From contig CANRFC010000014.1 in the NCBI GenBank assembly GCA_947629795.1, positions 1 to 59,422 on the forward strand: DNA of 59,422 nucleotides, given 5' to 3'. The DNA comes from an uncultured Oscillospiraceae bacterium. GTDB lineage: Bacteria; Bacillota; Clostridia; Oscillospirales; Oscillospiraceae. Position 1 is the stretch's first letter. Each line of letters starts with the position of its first letter. The position numbers and the translations under genes are program-made. Of the stretch, positions 1 through 7,698 are shown piece by piece. Under the pieces are notes generated by a model. It was given only the letters and a program-made list of their open reading frames with translations. It was not told the origin of the DNA and did no database searches.

Positions 1-17
1 TTCTACCGCAAACAGGG

Positions 18-60
18 CGAGAGGCCAACCCCTTTGGGCTGACCTCTCGTCTCTTTTTTT
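18..60 (+). terminator. Rho-independent terminator of a gene left of the window
   Basis: A 7-bp stem (18-24 with 43-49), extended inward by imperfect pairs, is followed by a run of eight T at 53-60. The T run lies only on the plus-strand side, so it should end a rightward transcript that starts outside the window. Bases 1-17 are too short to identify the preceding gene. Confidence 0.75.
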
Positions 61-93
61 ACTCATTTTGCAACGGGTCCTCTTTCTTCGCCG

Positions 94-1017
94 TTAAAAC
101 AGGTCCTTGATCTTCAGGATCACCGCCACGACCGCCACCGCCACCGAAGCAACGGCCAGAGGGAACCACCAGAAGTGGTCCATGGGCAGACCCGCCACAT
201 TCATGCCATAGAAGCCAAAGATAATGTTGGGGATGGTGAGCAGGATGGTGATGGAGGTGAGGACTTTCATGATAACGTTCAGGTTATTGGAAATGACGCT
301 GGCAAAGGCGTCCATCATGCCGGAGATAATGGAGGAGTAGATATTCGCCATCTCAATGGCCTGCCGGACTTCGATAAGCACGTCCTCCAGCAGATCCTGG
401 TCCTCCTCGTAGAGCTTGATGATGCGTCCCCGGAGGATCTTCTCCAGGGTGACCTCATTGGCCTTCAGAGAGGTATTGAAATAGACCAGAGATTTTTCCA
501 GGTCCAACAGCTGGATGAGCTCCTTGTTGCGCTGGGACTTGTAAAGCTGACGCTCCATACGGTTATAGATCTTGTCGATCTGTTTCAGGCACTGGAGGAA
601 ACGCTTGGCCACCTGGAGCAGGAGGTGGAGGATAAAGCTGGTCTTCTTCTGGGTCTGGGCCTGGCGCACCAGGCCCTGCTCAAAGGAATGGATGATGGGG
701 GTCTCCCGGGTACAGACGGTGACGATACAGGTGTCGGTCACCAGGATCCCCAGAGGGAAGGTGGAGTAGAGCACCGGCTCGGCCTCCTCGGCGGAGGGCA
801 GGTCGATGATGATGAGGGTCTGCCCCTCATCGGTATCCACACGGGAGGTCTCCTCCTCATCCATGGCGGCCCGGAGGAACTCGGGATCCAGGTTCAATTG
901 GGCGGTCACCAGCTCCAGCTCCGCCTCGGTGGGGGCGGTAAGATTCACCCAACAGCCCTCTTCGATCGCTTCCAGGCCGGTCATCCGGCCCTCAATGGTC
1001 TTCCAAATGGAGAGCAA
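94..1017 (-). CDS. corA: CorA-family divalent cation (Mg2+/Co2+) transporter
   Basis: Membrane channel for Mg2+ (family also carries Co2+/Ni2+). The protein is about 307 residues, normal for CorA. A long, mostly helical acidic cytoplasmic domain is followed by two C-terminal membrane segments, with the family signature YGMN at the end of the first (about residues 270-273) and the loop and second helix after it. I chose the TTG at 1017: it gives the usual M-x-x-I-aromatic-K-T amino end, and AGGAAAGG lies 10 bases upstream. An upstream in-frame GTG at 1026 and an ATG at 984 are alternatives. The Shine-Dalgarno sequence lies inside a terminator-like hairpin, so expression is probably controlled by the leader described next. 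The gene has its own promoter and is transcribed alone. Confidence 0.9.
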   Translation of the reverse strand: MLSIWKTIEGRMTGLEAIEEGCWVNLTAPTEAELELVTAQLNLDPEFLRAAMDEEETSRVDTDEGQTLIIIDLPSAEEAEPVLYSTFPLGILVTDTCIVTVCTRETPIIHSFEQGLVRQAQTQKKTSFILHLLLQVAKRFLQCLKQIDKIYNRMERQLYKSQRNKELIQLLDLEKSLVYFNTSLKANEVTLEKILRGRIIKLYEEDQDLLEDVLIEVRQAIEMANIYSSIISGMMDAFASVISNNLNVIMKVLTSITILLTIPNIIFGFYGMNVAGLPMDHFWWFPLAVASVAVAVVAVILKIKDLF

Positions 1018-1165
1018 AAAAATCACGCCTTTCCTGGCGTGACAAAGCGACAGTCCCCCCTGTTCAAAGGGAACGAGCCATCCACGCCGTTATGTATTGA
1101 GGTTCTCGACTTCGAGGTTCACCGCTCACGGTGTGGATCACTCCTTTTTTCTTCAAGTTCGCATA
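1018..1165 (-). promoter_or_regulatory. Structured 5' leader of corA, candidate riboswitch with terminator and sequestered ribosome site
   Basis: On the minus strand three pairings compete. A closing helix pairs ATCCAC (1138-1133) with GTGGAT (1085-1080) and encloses two small hairpins (1133-1129/1124-1120 and 1116-1113/1108-1105). GGCGTG (1088-1083), which overlaps the closing helix, can instead pair with CACGCC, the left arm of the terminator. The terminator is a 7-bp stem (1042-1036 with 1029-1023) followed by seven U, and the AGGAAAGG ribosome site sits in its loop and right arm. This is a typical switch layout with an off state when the closing helix forms. I do not see the M-box core, so the class and ligand are unassigned. 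Mg2+ is the natural guess from the downstream gene. Confidence 0.6.
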
Positions 1166-1170
1166 GGTGG

Positions 1171-1199
1171 ATTATACCGCAAAAACGCCCGGATTGCAA
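1171..1199 (-). promoter_or_regulatory. Sigma-A promoter of corA
   Basis: The -35 box TTGCAA (1199-1194) and -10 box TATAAT (1176-1171) are separated by exactly 17 bases on the minus strand. This leaves a leader of about 140 bases before the corA start codon. Confidence 0.75.
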
Positions 1200-1213
1200 C
1201 CCATTTCCTGGAT

Positions 1214-1245
1214 AAAAAGTGGGGAGAGGGACTTCCCTCTCCCCA
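1214..1245 (-). terminator. Terminator of the trpXYZ operon
   Basis: An 11-bp perfect stem (1235-1245 with 1220-1230) has a four-base loop and is followed on the minus strand by C and five U. It lies just after the trpZ stop codon and just upstream of the corA promoter. Confidence 0.85.
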
Positions 1246-1257
1246 TTCTTCCGGTAT

Positions 1258-2043
1258 TCAGGACAGCAGGATGCGGTCGTTGTCCAGATTTTTCCCCGCC
1301 TGCAGCTTGAACTGGGCGAGCAGGTCCTCCACCGTCATCTTCTTCCGCTCCTCCCCTTTCAGGTCCAGCACGATGCCGCCGGAGTCCATCATCAGGGTGC
1401 GGTTGCCCAGGTCCAGGGCCTGGCGCATATTGTGGGTGACCATCAATGTGGTGATACGGTCCTCTTCTACCACGCTCTTGGTGATCTCCAGCACCTTTTC
1501 CGCTGTGGCCGGGTCCAGGGCGGCGGTGTGCTCATCCAGCAGGAGCAGCTTGGGCGGATGGAAGGTGGCCATCATCAAGGTCAGTGCCTGCCGCTGACCG
1601 CCGGAGAGGAGCCCCACCGGCTGCTTCATCCGATCCTCCAGGCCCATGCCCAGCAGCTTGAGCCGGTCACGGAAGTTTTCCTTATCGGCCTTGGTCACGT
1701 GAGACAGCCACCCGCCGCTGCCCGCCGCCAGGGCCAGGTTTTCCTCAATGGTCATGTGGGGGGCGGAGCCCCGCATAGGGTCCTGGAACAGCCGCCCGAT
1801 CTGCTTGGAACGGACGTAGGAGGGCTGGAAGGTCACGTCCTTCCCGTCCAGGACGATGGAGCCGGAGTCGGTCATGAAATCTCCGCAGATGGCGTTGAAG
1901 AGGGTGGACTTCCCCGCTCCGTTGGAACCGATGATGGTGACAAAATCCCCCTTATCCAGGTGGAGGGACAGGTCGGTGATGGCCTTCTTCTCGTTCACCG
2001 TGCCGGGGTTGAAGGTCTTGGAGATGTGAGAGAGGGTCAGCAT
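1258..2043 (-). CDS. trpZ: ABC transporter ATPase of the tryptophan uptake system
   Basis: Cytoplasmic ATPase (261 residues) that would power import by the permease and lipoprotein encoded just upstream. Walker A GSNGAGKST is at residues 39-47, the ABC signature LSGGQ at 146-150 and Walker B LLLLDEHT at about 166-173. The ATG at 2043 is preceded by AGGAGGGG at good spacing and overlaps the last 7 bases of the permease gene, which points to translational coupling; in-frame codons further upstream have no family similarity. The assignment to tryptophan rests on the T-box at the operon head, not on the ATPase itself. The gene family is that of the TrpXYZ / ABC_sub_bind transporters. Confidence 0.85.
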   Translation of the reverse strand: MLTLSHISKTFNPGTVNEKKAITDLSLHLDKGDFVTIIGSNGAGKSTLFNAICGDFMTDSGSIVLDGKDVTFQPSYVRSKQIGRLFQDPMRGSAPHMTIEENLALAAGSGGWLSHVTKADKENFRDRLKLLGMGLEDRMKQPVGLLSGGQRQALTLMMATFHPPKLLLLDEHTAALDPATAEKVLEITKSVVEEDRITTLMVTHNMRQALDLGNRTLMMDSGGIVLDLKGEERKKMTVEDLLAQFKLQAGKNLDNDRILLS

Positions 2044-2972
2044 ACCGTCTTCCCCTCCTTTCCGTGGTCCAGACGGCGCTGGACCTCGGGCCAGCGGCTC
2101 TTGAGGTAGGGCGCCGAAATGGCCAGGACCACGATGACCGACGAGACCAGCTTGAGCATGAATCCCGGCATATCCAGCCGCAGGGCGATGGTATAGACCA
2201 GCCGGAACACAAAGGAGCCCACCACCATGCCCAGGGCCCGGGTAAAGATGCCGCCCCGCCCCATGATCGTATTGCCGATGAGCAGGGACGCCAGGGCGAT
2301 GGTCACCATGCCCTGGCCGATGTTGATGTCCATCGACTTCTGCATCTGCCCCAGAAGGCACCCGGACAGGCCGGTGAAGGCGTTGGAGATGCAAAGCCCC
2401 ACGATGGTGGTGAAGGCCGGGTTGATGGAGGAGGAGCGGACCATGTCCGGGTTGTCGCCGGTGGCCCGGATGGCAAGACCCAGCCGGGTGTTGAGGAACG
2501 CCGTCAGCACCGCGACTACCAGTGCGGCAGCCGCCGCCACCGTCAGAAGCTCATACTGCCCCGCCAGGGGGGTATCGGCCAGCAGGCCCTTGACCAAAGT
2601 GAAGATGGTGGGCGCTTTTTTCAGATTCAGCAAGGCCGCCCCGCCCATCACCATCATGTTGATGGAGTATAGCCCCGTGTTGACGATGATCCCGGCCAGC
2701 AGGCTGTTGACCCCCATTTTCGTCTGGAGCAGCGCGGTGACGAAGCCGGAGCATACCCCGGCTCCCATGGCGGCCACCAGCGACAGGAGCGGATGCCCCG
2801 TGAGGGCCACCACCGCCCCAACGGCGGCTCCCAGAGTGAAGCAACCGTCGGTGGACAGGTCGCACACATTGAGCATGGAGTAGCTCAAAAACAGCGCCAG
2901 TACGGTAAGGGAGCAGGTCAGGCCCAGCTCCAGGGCGGTCTGGCCCAGCCCCAGGACGCTTGCAAGGTCCAA
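2037..2972 (-). CDS. trpY: ABC transporter permease of the tryptophan uptake system
   Basis: Integral membrane protein of 311 residues with about eight or nine hydrophobic segments, resembling branched-chain-amino-acid-type permeases paired with ABC_sub_bind binding proteins. It should form the import channel for the substrate delivered by the upstream lipoprotein. The start is a TTG at 2972 preceded by AGGAGGG with 7-base spacing; no ATG fits. A very stable hairpin lies between this gene and trpX and may lower expression of the membrane and ATPase parts relative to the binding protein. It overlaps trpZ by 7 bases. Confidence 0.85.
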   Translation of the reverse strand: MDLASVLGLGQTALELGLTCSLTVLALFLSYSMLNVCDLSTDGCFTLGAAVGAVVALTGHPLLSLVAAMGAGVCSGFVTALLQTKMGVNSLLAGIIVNTGLYSINMMVMGGAALLNLKKAPTIFTLVKGLLADTPLAGQYELLTVAAAAALVVAVLTAFLNTRLGLAIRATGDNPDMVRSSSINPAFTTIVGLCISNAFTGLSGCLLGQMQKSMDINIGQGMVTIALASLLIGNTIMGRGGIFTRALGMVVGSFVFRLVYTIALRLDMPGFMLKLVSSVIVVLAISAPYLKSRWPEVQRRLDHGKEGKTVC

Positions 2973-2997
2973 AATCGGTCCCTCCTTTTAACAGACC

Positions 2998-3028
2998 TTC
3001 CGGGGGACGGGCTGCCCGTCCCCCGGAA
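2998..3028 (-). other. Intercistronic hairpin between trpX and trpY
   Basis: A perfect 14-bp, very GC-rich stem (2998-3011 with 3015-3028) with a three-base loop sits between the trpX stop and the trpY ribosome site. There is no U run after it, so it is more likely a 3'-end stabiliser of the trpX message than a terminator. Confidence 0.7.
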
Positions 3029-3048
3029 AGCGGAATGTTCGTTGGCCG

Positions 3049-4104
3049 TTACTTTACCTCGTCGAAGCTCTCGGCGGTTGTGATGGACTGGAACTTGATG
3101 CACAGGGGGCTGAGGACCTTCTCGATCTCGGCGAAGTCCAGGCCCAGGCCCTCGCAGGTCTCGGTGTTCACCGTGGCGGTGCCGTTGTCGAAGGTCATCA
3201 CGGGCAGCGTGGCGGGGTCGGCGCCGTCCAGCAGCACCTTGGCGATCATATTGGCGGTCTCCACGCCCAGGTTGGCGTAGTCCACGCCGTAGCCCAGGAA
3301 GGCGCCGTTGAGGGCGAAGGAGTCGGCCCCGGTGTAGTGGGGGATCTTGGCGTCGATGAACTTCTCATAGATGGCAAGCTCGGCGGTCATGATGGTGTTG
3401 TCGGTGGGGGTGAACACCGCGTCCACGCCATCGGCGATGAGGGCGTCGGCGGCCAGCATGACCTCGTCGTTGGTGGTGCCGGTGCGCTCCACATAGGCGA
3501 CGCCCTTGGCGTCCAGGTACTCCTTGGCGTGGGCAATGGGGGTGGCGGAGGAATCCTGGCCCGGGTCATAGAGGAAGCCGATCTTGTCCGCGTCGGGGTC
3601 GGCGGCGAAGATCAGGTCCATGACGGCGTTGGTGTCCAGGTAGTCGGAGGTGCCGGTGAGGTTGGAGCCGGGGGCTTCCAGGCTCTCCACCAGCTGGGCG
3701 CTGACGGGGTCGGACACGGCGGAGAAGATGACGGGGATCTTGTTGTCCTCGGTGGCGGCCTGCATGGCCATGGCCACGGGGGTGGCCACGCCCACCATCA
3801 GGTCCACCTTATCGGTGATGAAGTTCTGGATGATCTGGCCCATGACGGTGGCGTCGGCGTTGCAGTTGTCCAGGGAAACCTCAAACTTTACGCCCTTTTC
3901 CTCGCTGATGGCGGAGAGCTGGGCCTGGATGTTCTCCACGATCTGGTTCAGGGACGCGTCGTCCACGTAGTTGCAGATGCCGATCTTGTAGGTCTTTCCG
4001 CCGGGGGCGGCGCTCTCGGCACTCTGGCCGCCGCCGCAGGCGGCGAGGGTGAGCAGCATGGTGGCGGACAGGATAGCGGAAGCAAGCTTCATAGTCTTTT
4101 TCAT
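3049..4104 (-). CDS. trpX: Tryptophan ABC transporter substrate-binding lipoprotein
   Basis: Extracytoplasmic solute-binding lipoprotein of 351 residues of the ABC_sub_bind family. The signal peptide has a KK start, a hydrophobic core and the lipobox LAAC with Cys23 as the lipidation site, followed by a G/S linker. The mature part begins with the family-like KIGICNYVDDASLN and contains two alternating alpha/beta lobes. The ATG at 4104 has AGGAGA nine bases upstream; the reading frame stays open further up but into the T-box leader. It is first in the trpXYZ operon. The Trp specifier in the leader is the main evidence that the ligand is tryptophan; related proteins bind other aromatic amino acids. 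Confidence 0.85.
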   Translation of the reverse strand: MKKTMKLASAILSATMLLTLAACGGGQSAESAAPGGKTYKIGICNYVDDASLNQIVENIQAQLSAISEEKGVKFEVSLDNCNADATVMGQIIQNFITDKVDLMVGVATPVAMAMQAATEDNKIPVIFSAVSDPVSAQLVESLEAPGSNLTGTSDYLDTNAVMDLIFAADPDADKIGFLYDPGQDSSATPIAHAKEYLDAKGVAYVERTGTTNDEVMLAADALIADGVDAVFTPTDNTIMTAELAIYEKFIDAKIPHYTGADSFALNGAFLGYGVDYANLGVETANMIAKVLLDGADPATLPVMTFDNGTATVNTETCEGLGLDFAEIEKVLSPLCIKFQSITTAESFDEVK

Positions 4105-4238
4105 GGTAGTATCTCCTTTTCTGAAATGATTTTGATGGTTGGTATGGTGTGGCCGGTCCATATTTTCTTCCTGCCATCGCCATCGTCTCTCATTCCGTTT
4201 CACGCTTCCTCTCTCCCTTCCTCGAAAAATCAGGGTAC

Positions 4239-4505
4239 AAAAAAAGTCCTGTCCCGTATTTGGGACAAGACTTTCATCCTGCGGTACCACCCAAGTTGGC
4301 GCTCATCACGCCCTCTCGCTCCACGTACATAGCCATACGTGCCGCCCTGGTAACGGGTGCGGGCCCCGTCGGAGGTTACTCGGTCTCCCTTTCGCCCCGC
4401 CCTCCCGAGTCCATTCGCCGGTCTGTCCGCCGCCGCGCTCACACTGTCCGCGGCTCGCTTGGGGTGACCCTTCCCGGTTACTTCTCTCGGTCATCGGTTT
4501 TCTTG
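4239..4505 (-). ncRNA. T-box leader, tRNA-Trp responsive
   Basis: The T-box sequence TGGGTGGTACCGC is at 4293-4281. It is followed by a 13-bp terminator stem (4274-4262 with 4255-4243) and a U run at 4245-4239. Stem I carries the classic specifier context GAATGGACTC. The codon UGG lies at 4413-4411, and CTCGG after it pairs with CCGAG near the 5' end. Uncharged tRNA-Trp should stabilise the antiterminator and switch on trpXYZ. Confidence 0.92.
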
Positions 4506-4511
4506 TAACGC

Positions 4512-4540
4512 ATTATACGCATTGATTTTAAAAATGTCAA
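4512..4540 (-). promoter_or_regulatory. Sigma-A promoter of the trpXYZ operon
   Basis: Consensus -35 TTGACA (4540-4535) and consensus -10 TATAAT (4517-4512) with 17-base spacing on the minus strand, directly upstream of the T-box leader. Confidence 0.9.
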
Positions 4541-4585
4541 TACCCTTTTTCACTTTTTTTCGCTAAAGCGACAGAGGTCTCCATC

Positions 4586-5470
4586 CTACCCCTTCCTTCG
4601 CCCAAGCAAGACACGGACTCCAACTGTCAGCAGGACGGCCAGCAGGAACCACACCCCCCAGTCCCGGGCCAGAGAGACCCACCGGAAGAGAAGTTCCTTT
4701 CCGCTGTCCAGCCGGCCGTCGGCAGCCACGGCGGAGCGCCAGATCATTTGAAGCAAGGCGTGGCCCCCCAGCCACACCAGCAACACTCCCGCCCAGCCAC
4801 AGATGTAAAAGGTCTTCCCTTTTCGGTCAAGGGTCAGCGGCTCCTGCCGCCAGGACAGGGCGGTAAGGACGATGAGCAGGACCGCCGCCAGGAATTGCAG
4901 CCAGGCGATGAGCAGCCGGGTATAGTTCATTTGCTCCGTCCATTGGAGGGTATAGAAGATGGTGGTCCAGCGCAAGCCGGTGGCGAAATAGAGATACAGG
5001 TCTGCCAGGAAATAGAGCCCCCAGCCGCACCAGAGGGCCATCCGCCTTCTGCGAAGGATCAGGCACAGCACGCCGCAAACCACAAAGGGCAGGCAGAATA
5101 CAAGTCCCACCACAATGCCGACGTACAGGGTAAGGAATATCAAGAGTCCCAAGCCCAGGAACAGATAGACAATTCCCCCGATCCTGTTCCCGTTCCGGGC
5201 AGACTGCGCCCCTTGTGGGATAGCACTTCTCCCGGCATCCCGTTCCGTCTCTGGTCCTTTTCCCTCTGCAAAGGTTTCTCCCTTTACAAGCTCGTCCAGG
5301 CTGACGCCGAAGACCTCTCCCAACCGAATGAGCTTATCCAGTTCAGGCACCGAGGCGTCGGTCTCCCACTTGGACACCGACTGCCGGGACACGCCCAATT
5401 GGTCGGCCAGGGCCTCTTGGGACAGACCCATGGCGGTCCGAAGGCGGACGAGATTCTCACCCAATGTCAT
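4586..5470 (-). CDS. XRE-family regulator with membrane domain
   Basis: The first 60 residues or so are a Cro/cI-type helix-turn-helix (motifs LSQEALADQLGVSRQSVSKWE and LIRLGEVFGVSLDELV in adjacent pieces), so this is a DNA-binding protein. The remainder has a basic linker and about six hydrophobic segments, ending with a short basic tail, which predicts a membrane-anchored regulator. The ATG at 5470 follows AGGAGA with 7-base spacing; the upstream ATG at 5488 lacks a site. Total length is about 294 residues. It is transcribed away from leuA from its own promoter. The signal sensed and the target genes cannot be told from the sequence. Confidence 0.75.
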   Translation of the reverse strand: MTLGENLVRLRTAMGLSQEALADQLGVSRQSVSKWETDASVPELDKLIRLGEVFGVSLDELVKGETFAEGKGPETERDAGRSAIPQGAQSARNGNRIGGIVYLFLGLGLLIFLTLYVGIVVGLVFCLPFVVCGVLCLILRRRRMALWCGWGLYFLADLYLYFATGLRWTTIFYTLQWTEQMNYTRLLIAWLQFLAAVLLIVLTALSWRQEPLTLDRKGKTFYICGWAGVLLVWLGGHALLQMIWRSAVAADGRLDSGKELLFRWVSLARDWGVWFLLAVLLTVGVRVLLGRRKG

Positions 5471-5520
5471 CAAACGGTCTCCTCTCACAGGGCCCTGTGT
5501 GCCGGGGCCGGGTTTTCTCC

Positions 5521-5549
5521 AGTATAGCCGGATCTCCCCTGATTGTCCA
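5521..5549 (-). promoter_or_regulatory. Probable promoter of the XRE membrane regulator
   Basis: -35 TGGACA (5549-5544) and -10 TATACT (5526-5521) with 17-base spacing on the minus strand, about 50 bases upstream of the start codon. Confidence 0.6.
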
Positions 5550-5620
5550 GCAAGGGGGCTTGGAAACCCCGCAACTGTCGGTTGCAGGGCTCATTTTCAT
5601 CCCTCCCCTTCTCTTTTTCC

Positions 5621-5649
5621 TTGACAAAATAGAGAAAATGTCTTAGAAT
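5621..5649 (+). promoter_or_regulatory. Sigma-A promoter of leuA
   Basis: -35 TTGACA (5621-5626) and -10 TAGAAT (5644-5649), 17-base spacing, immediately upstream of the T-box leader. Confidence 0.85.
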
Positions 5650-5655
5650 ACTGGA

Positions 5656-5916
5656 AAAGCAATGATGGGAAGAAGGCCCTGAGACCCCTTCAGAGAGTTG
5701 GCGGACGGTGCGAGCCAACGGGTAAGTCTCCCGGCGGATACTGGTCCCTGAGCTGTTTGGCCGAACCCCTCCGGGCAGTAGGTCAGAACGTCCGGCCCCG
5801 TTACCGGCCGCGGCCTTGTTGGAGGCCATGAGGGCTTTTGGGTGACCGGAAGCCGAAGCAGGGTGGTACCGCGTAGTTTACGCCCCTGACCATATCACAT
5901 GGTCGGGGGCTTTTTT
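5656..5916 (+). ncRNA. T-box leader, probably tRNA-Leu responsive
   Basis: The T-box sequence AGGGTGGTACCGCG is at 5860-5873. The terminator stem (5882-5893 with 5899-5910) is followed by six T. Stem I shows the AGAGAG and GGTGCGAGCC elements. I read the specifier as CTG at 5741-5743, because the following G and TCCC (5745-5748) pair with GGGA at 5667-5670 in the same geometry as the Phe leader at 33.9 kb. CTG codes leucine, which agrees with the leuA gene downstream. Confidence 0.88.
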
Positions 5917-5946
5917 CTACCCCGACTTACAAGGAGGAATTTTGCA

Positions 5947-7641
5947 ATGAAGCAAGGTTTTGAGAAGTACATCCCCTTCGTCCCTCTCAAGCGGGAAAAT
6001 CGGTCCTGGCCGGACAAACAGTTGACCAAGGCCCCCACCTGGTGCTCGGTGGACCTGCGGGACGGCAATCAGGCCCTCATCGACCCCATGAACGTGGAGG
6101 AGAAGCTGGAACTCTTCCACACCCTGGTGGACATCGGAGTCAAGGAGATCGAGGTGGGCTTCCCCTCGGCCTCTGAGGTGGAATACGACTTCCTGCGCAC
6201 CCTCATCGAGGACGGCCACGTCCCTGACGACGTGACCCTCCAGGTGCTGGTCCAGGCCCGGCCCCACCTCATCAAGCGGACCTTTGAGGCCATCGAGGGG
6301 GCCAAGCACGTCATCTTCCACTTCTACAACTCCACCTCCACCCTCCAGCGGAAGGTGGTCTTCCACACTGATGTGGAGGGGGTCAAGAAGATCGCCGTAG
6401 ATGCCGCCGAGATGATCTACGACATGGCCCAGCCTGTCATTGCCGCCGGCATGGACCTGCGGTATGAGTACTCCCCCGAGTCCTTCATGGGCACCGAGAT
6501 GGACGCCGCCGCCGAGATCTGCGCCGCCGTGCTGGACGCCCTCCATGCCGACGCCGACCACAAGGTCATCCTGAATCTGCCCACCACGGTGGAGAACTGC
6601 CTGCCCAACTACTTTGCCGACGAGATCGAGTATTTTATCGAAAAGCTCCCCGGCCGGGAGCGGGCCGTCATCTCCCTCCACCCCCACAATGACCGGGGCG
6701 AGGGCGTGGCCACCGCCGAACTGGCCCTCCTGGCCGGCGGCGAGCGGGTGGAGGCCACCCTCTTTGGCAACGGAGAGCGCACCGGCAACGTGGATATGGT
6801 CACCCTGGCCCTGAACCTCTATACGCAAGGCGTGGACCCGGAGCTGGACTTCTCCCACATCAACGCCATCCGGGACGTGTACGAGCGCTGCACCAAGATG
6901 AAGGTGGGTCCCCGGCAGCCCTATGTGGGTGAACTGGTCTTCACCGCCTTCTCCGGCTCCCACCAGGACGCCATCAATAAGGGCACCCAGTATATGCGGG
7001 AGAGCCACAGCGAATACTGGGAGATCCCCTACCTCCCCATCGATCCCGCCGACGTTGGGAGGGAGTACGAGCCCATCGTGCGCATCAACTCCCAGTCGGG
7101 CAAGGGCGGTGCTGCCTTCGTCATGCAGCAGAACTTCGGCTATGACATCCCCAAGGCCATGCAGGTGGAGTTTGGGCACATCGTCCAGGCCGAGACCGAG
7201 CGGGTGGGCACCGAGCTCCAGCCCCAGCGTATTTTTGAGCTGTTCAAGGAAAATTACATCGACGCCACCTTCCCCTATCAGCTGGTGAAGCACTCCTTTG
7301 TGGAGACGGTGGACGCCGAGGCCAAGTCCCACGTGAAGTTCACCGGCACCCTACGGCACACCGACACGGTCTTCCAGGTCTCGGGCGAGGGCAACGGCCC
7401 CATCGACGCCTTCTTTAACGCCATCCACGGCCAGAAAATGGACCGCTTCACCTTTGTGGACTATGCCGAGCACGCCATCAACCAGGGCTCAGACTCCATG
7501 GCGGTGGCCTATATCCATTTGAAGGACACCGACGGCCAGGATGTGTTCGGCGTGGGCATCGACCACAACATCAACCTGGCCCCTCTCCGGGGCATCCTCT
7601 CGGCCATCAACCGGGCCTGGCAGTCCCGGCACAGCAAGTAA
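5947..7641 (+). CDS. leuA: 2-isopropylmalate synthase
   Basis: First committed step of leucine synthesis: condenses acetyl-CoA with 2-oxoisovalerate in the cytoplasm. The protein has 564 residues, the length of the long (type 2) LeuA class. The DRE-TIM metallolyase barrel shows SVDLRDGNQAL at about residues 34-44, the metal-binding HPHND and the GNGERTGN segment; the last 130 or so residues are the leucine-binding regulatory domain expected for feedback control. The ATG at 5947 follows AGGAGG; upstream in-frame codons lie within the leader's terminator. It stands alone, without leuBCD, between its T-box and a terminator. Control is therefore both by tRNA charging and by allostery. Confidence 0.95.
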   Translation: MKQGFEKYIPFVPLKRENRSWPDKQLTKAPTWCSVDLRDGNQALIDPMNVEEKLELFHTLVDIGVKEIEVGFPSASEVEYDFLRTLIEDGHVPDDVTLQVLVQARPHLIKRTFEAIEGAKHVIFHFYNSTSTLQRKVVFHTDVEGVKKIAVDAAEMIYDMAQPVIAAGMDLRYEYSPESFMGTEMDAAAEICAAVLDALHADADHKVILNLPTTVENCLPNYFADEIEYFIEKLPGRERAVISLHPHNDRGEGVATAELALLAGGERVEATLFGNGERTGNVDMVTLALNLYTQGVDPELDFSHINAIRDVYERCTKMKVGPRQPYVGELVFTAFSGSHQDAINKGTQYMRESHSEYWEIPYLPIDPADVGREYEPIVRINSQSGKGGAAFVMQQNFGYDIPKAMQVEFGHIVQAETERVGTELQPQRIFELFKENYIDATFPYQLVKHSFVETVDAEAKSHVKFTGTLRHTDTVFQVSGEGNGPIDAFFNAIHGQKMDRFTFVDYAEHAINQGSDSMAVAYIHLKDTDGQDVFGVGIDHNINLAPLRGILSAINRAWQSRHSK

Positions 7642-7669
7642 GTCTTTGTCACTCTGGCGATACAGAAAG

Positions 7670-7694
7670 AGCCGGCCCACGGGCCGGCTTTTTC
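7670..7694 (+). terminator. Terminator of leuA
   Basis: A near-perfect GC-rich stem (7670-7678 with 7681-7689) is followed by five T and CTT, 30 bases after the leuA stop codon. Confidence 0.8.
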
Positions 7695-7698
7695 TTGT

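Noticed and set aside
1018-1165. M-box (ykoK) magnesium riboswitch before corA
   Set aside because: The conserved GTTAGGTGAGGCTCC-type core and its partner loops were not found, so the class is left open.
1258-2394. Long version of the ABC ATPase starting at 2394
   Set aside because: The first 117 codons overlap the permease gene in another frame and have no family similarity; the true start at 2043 has an AGGAGG site.
3100-4050. Plus-strand G/H/V-rich frame opposite trpX
   Set aside because: Antisense shadow of the binding-protein gene.
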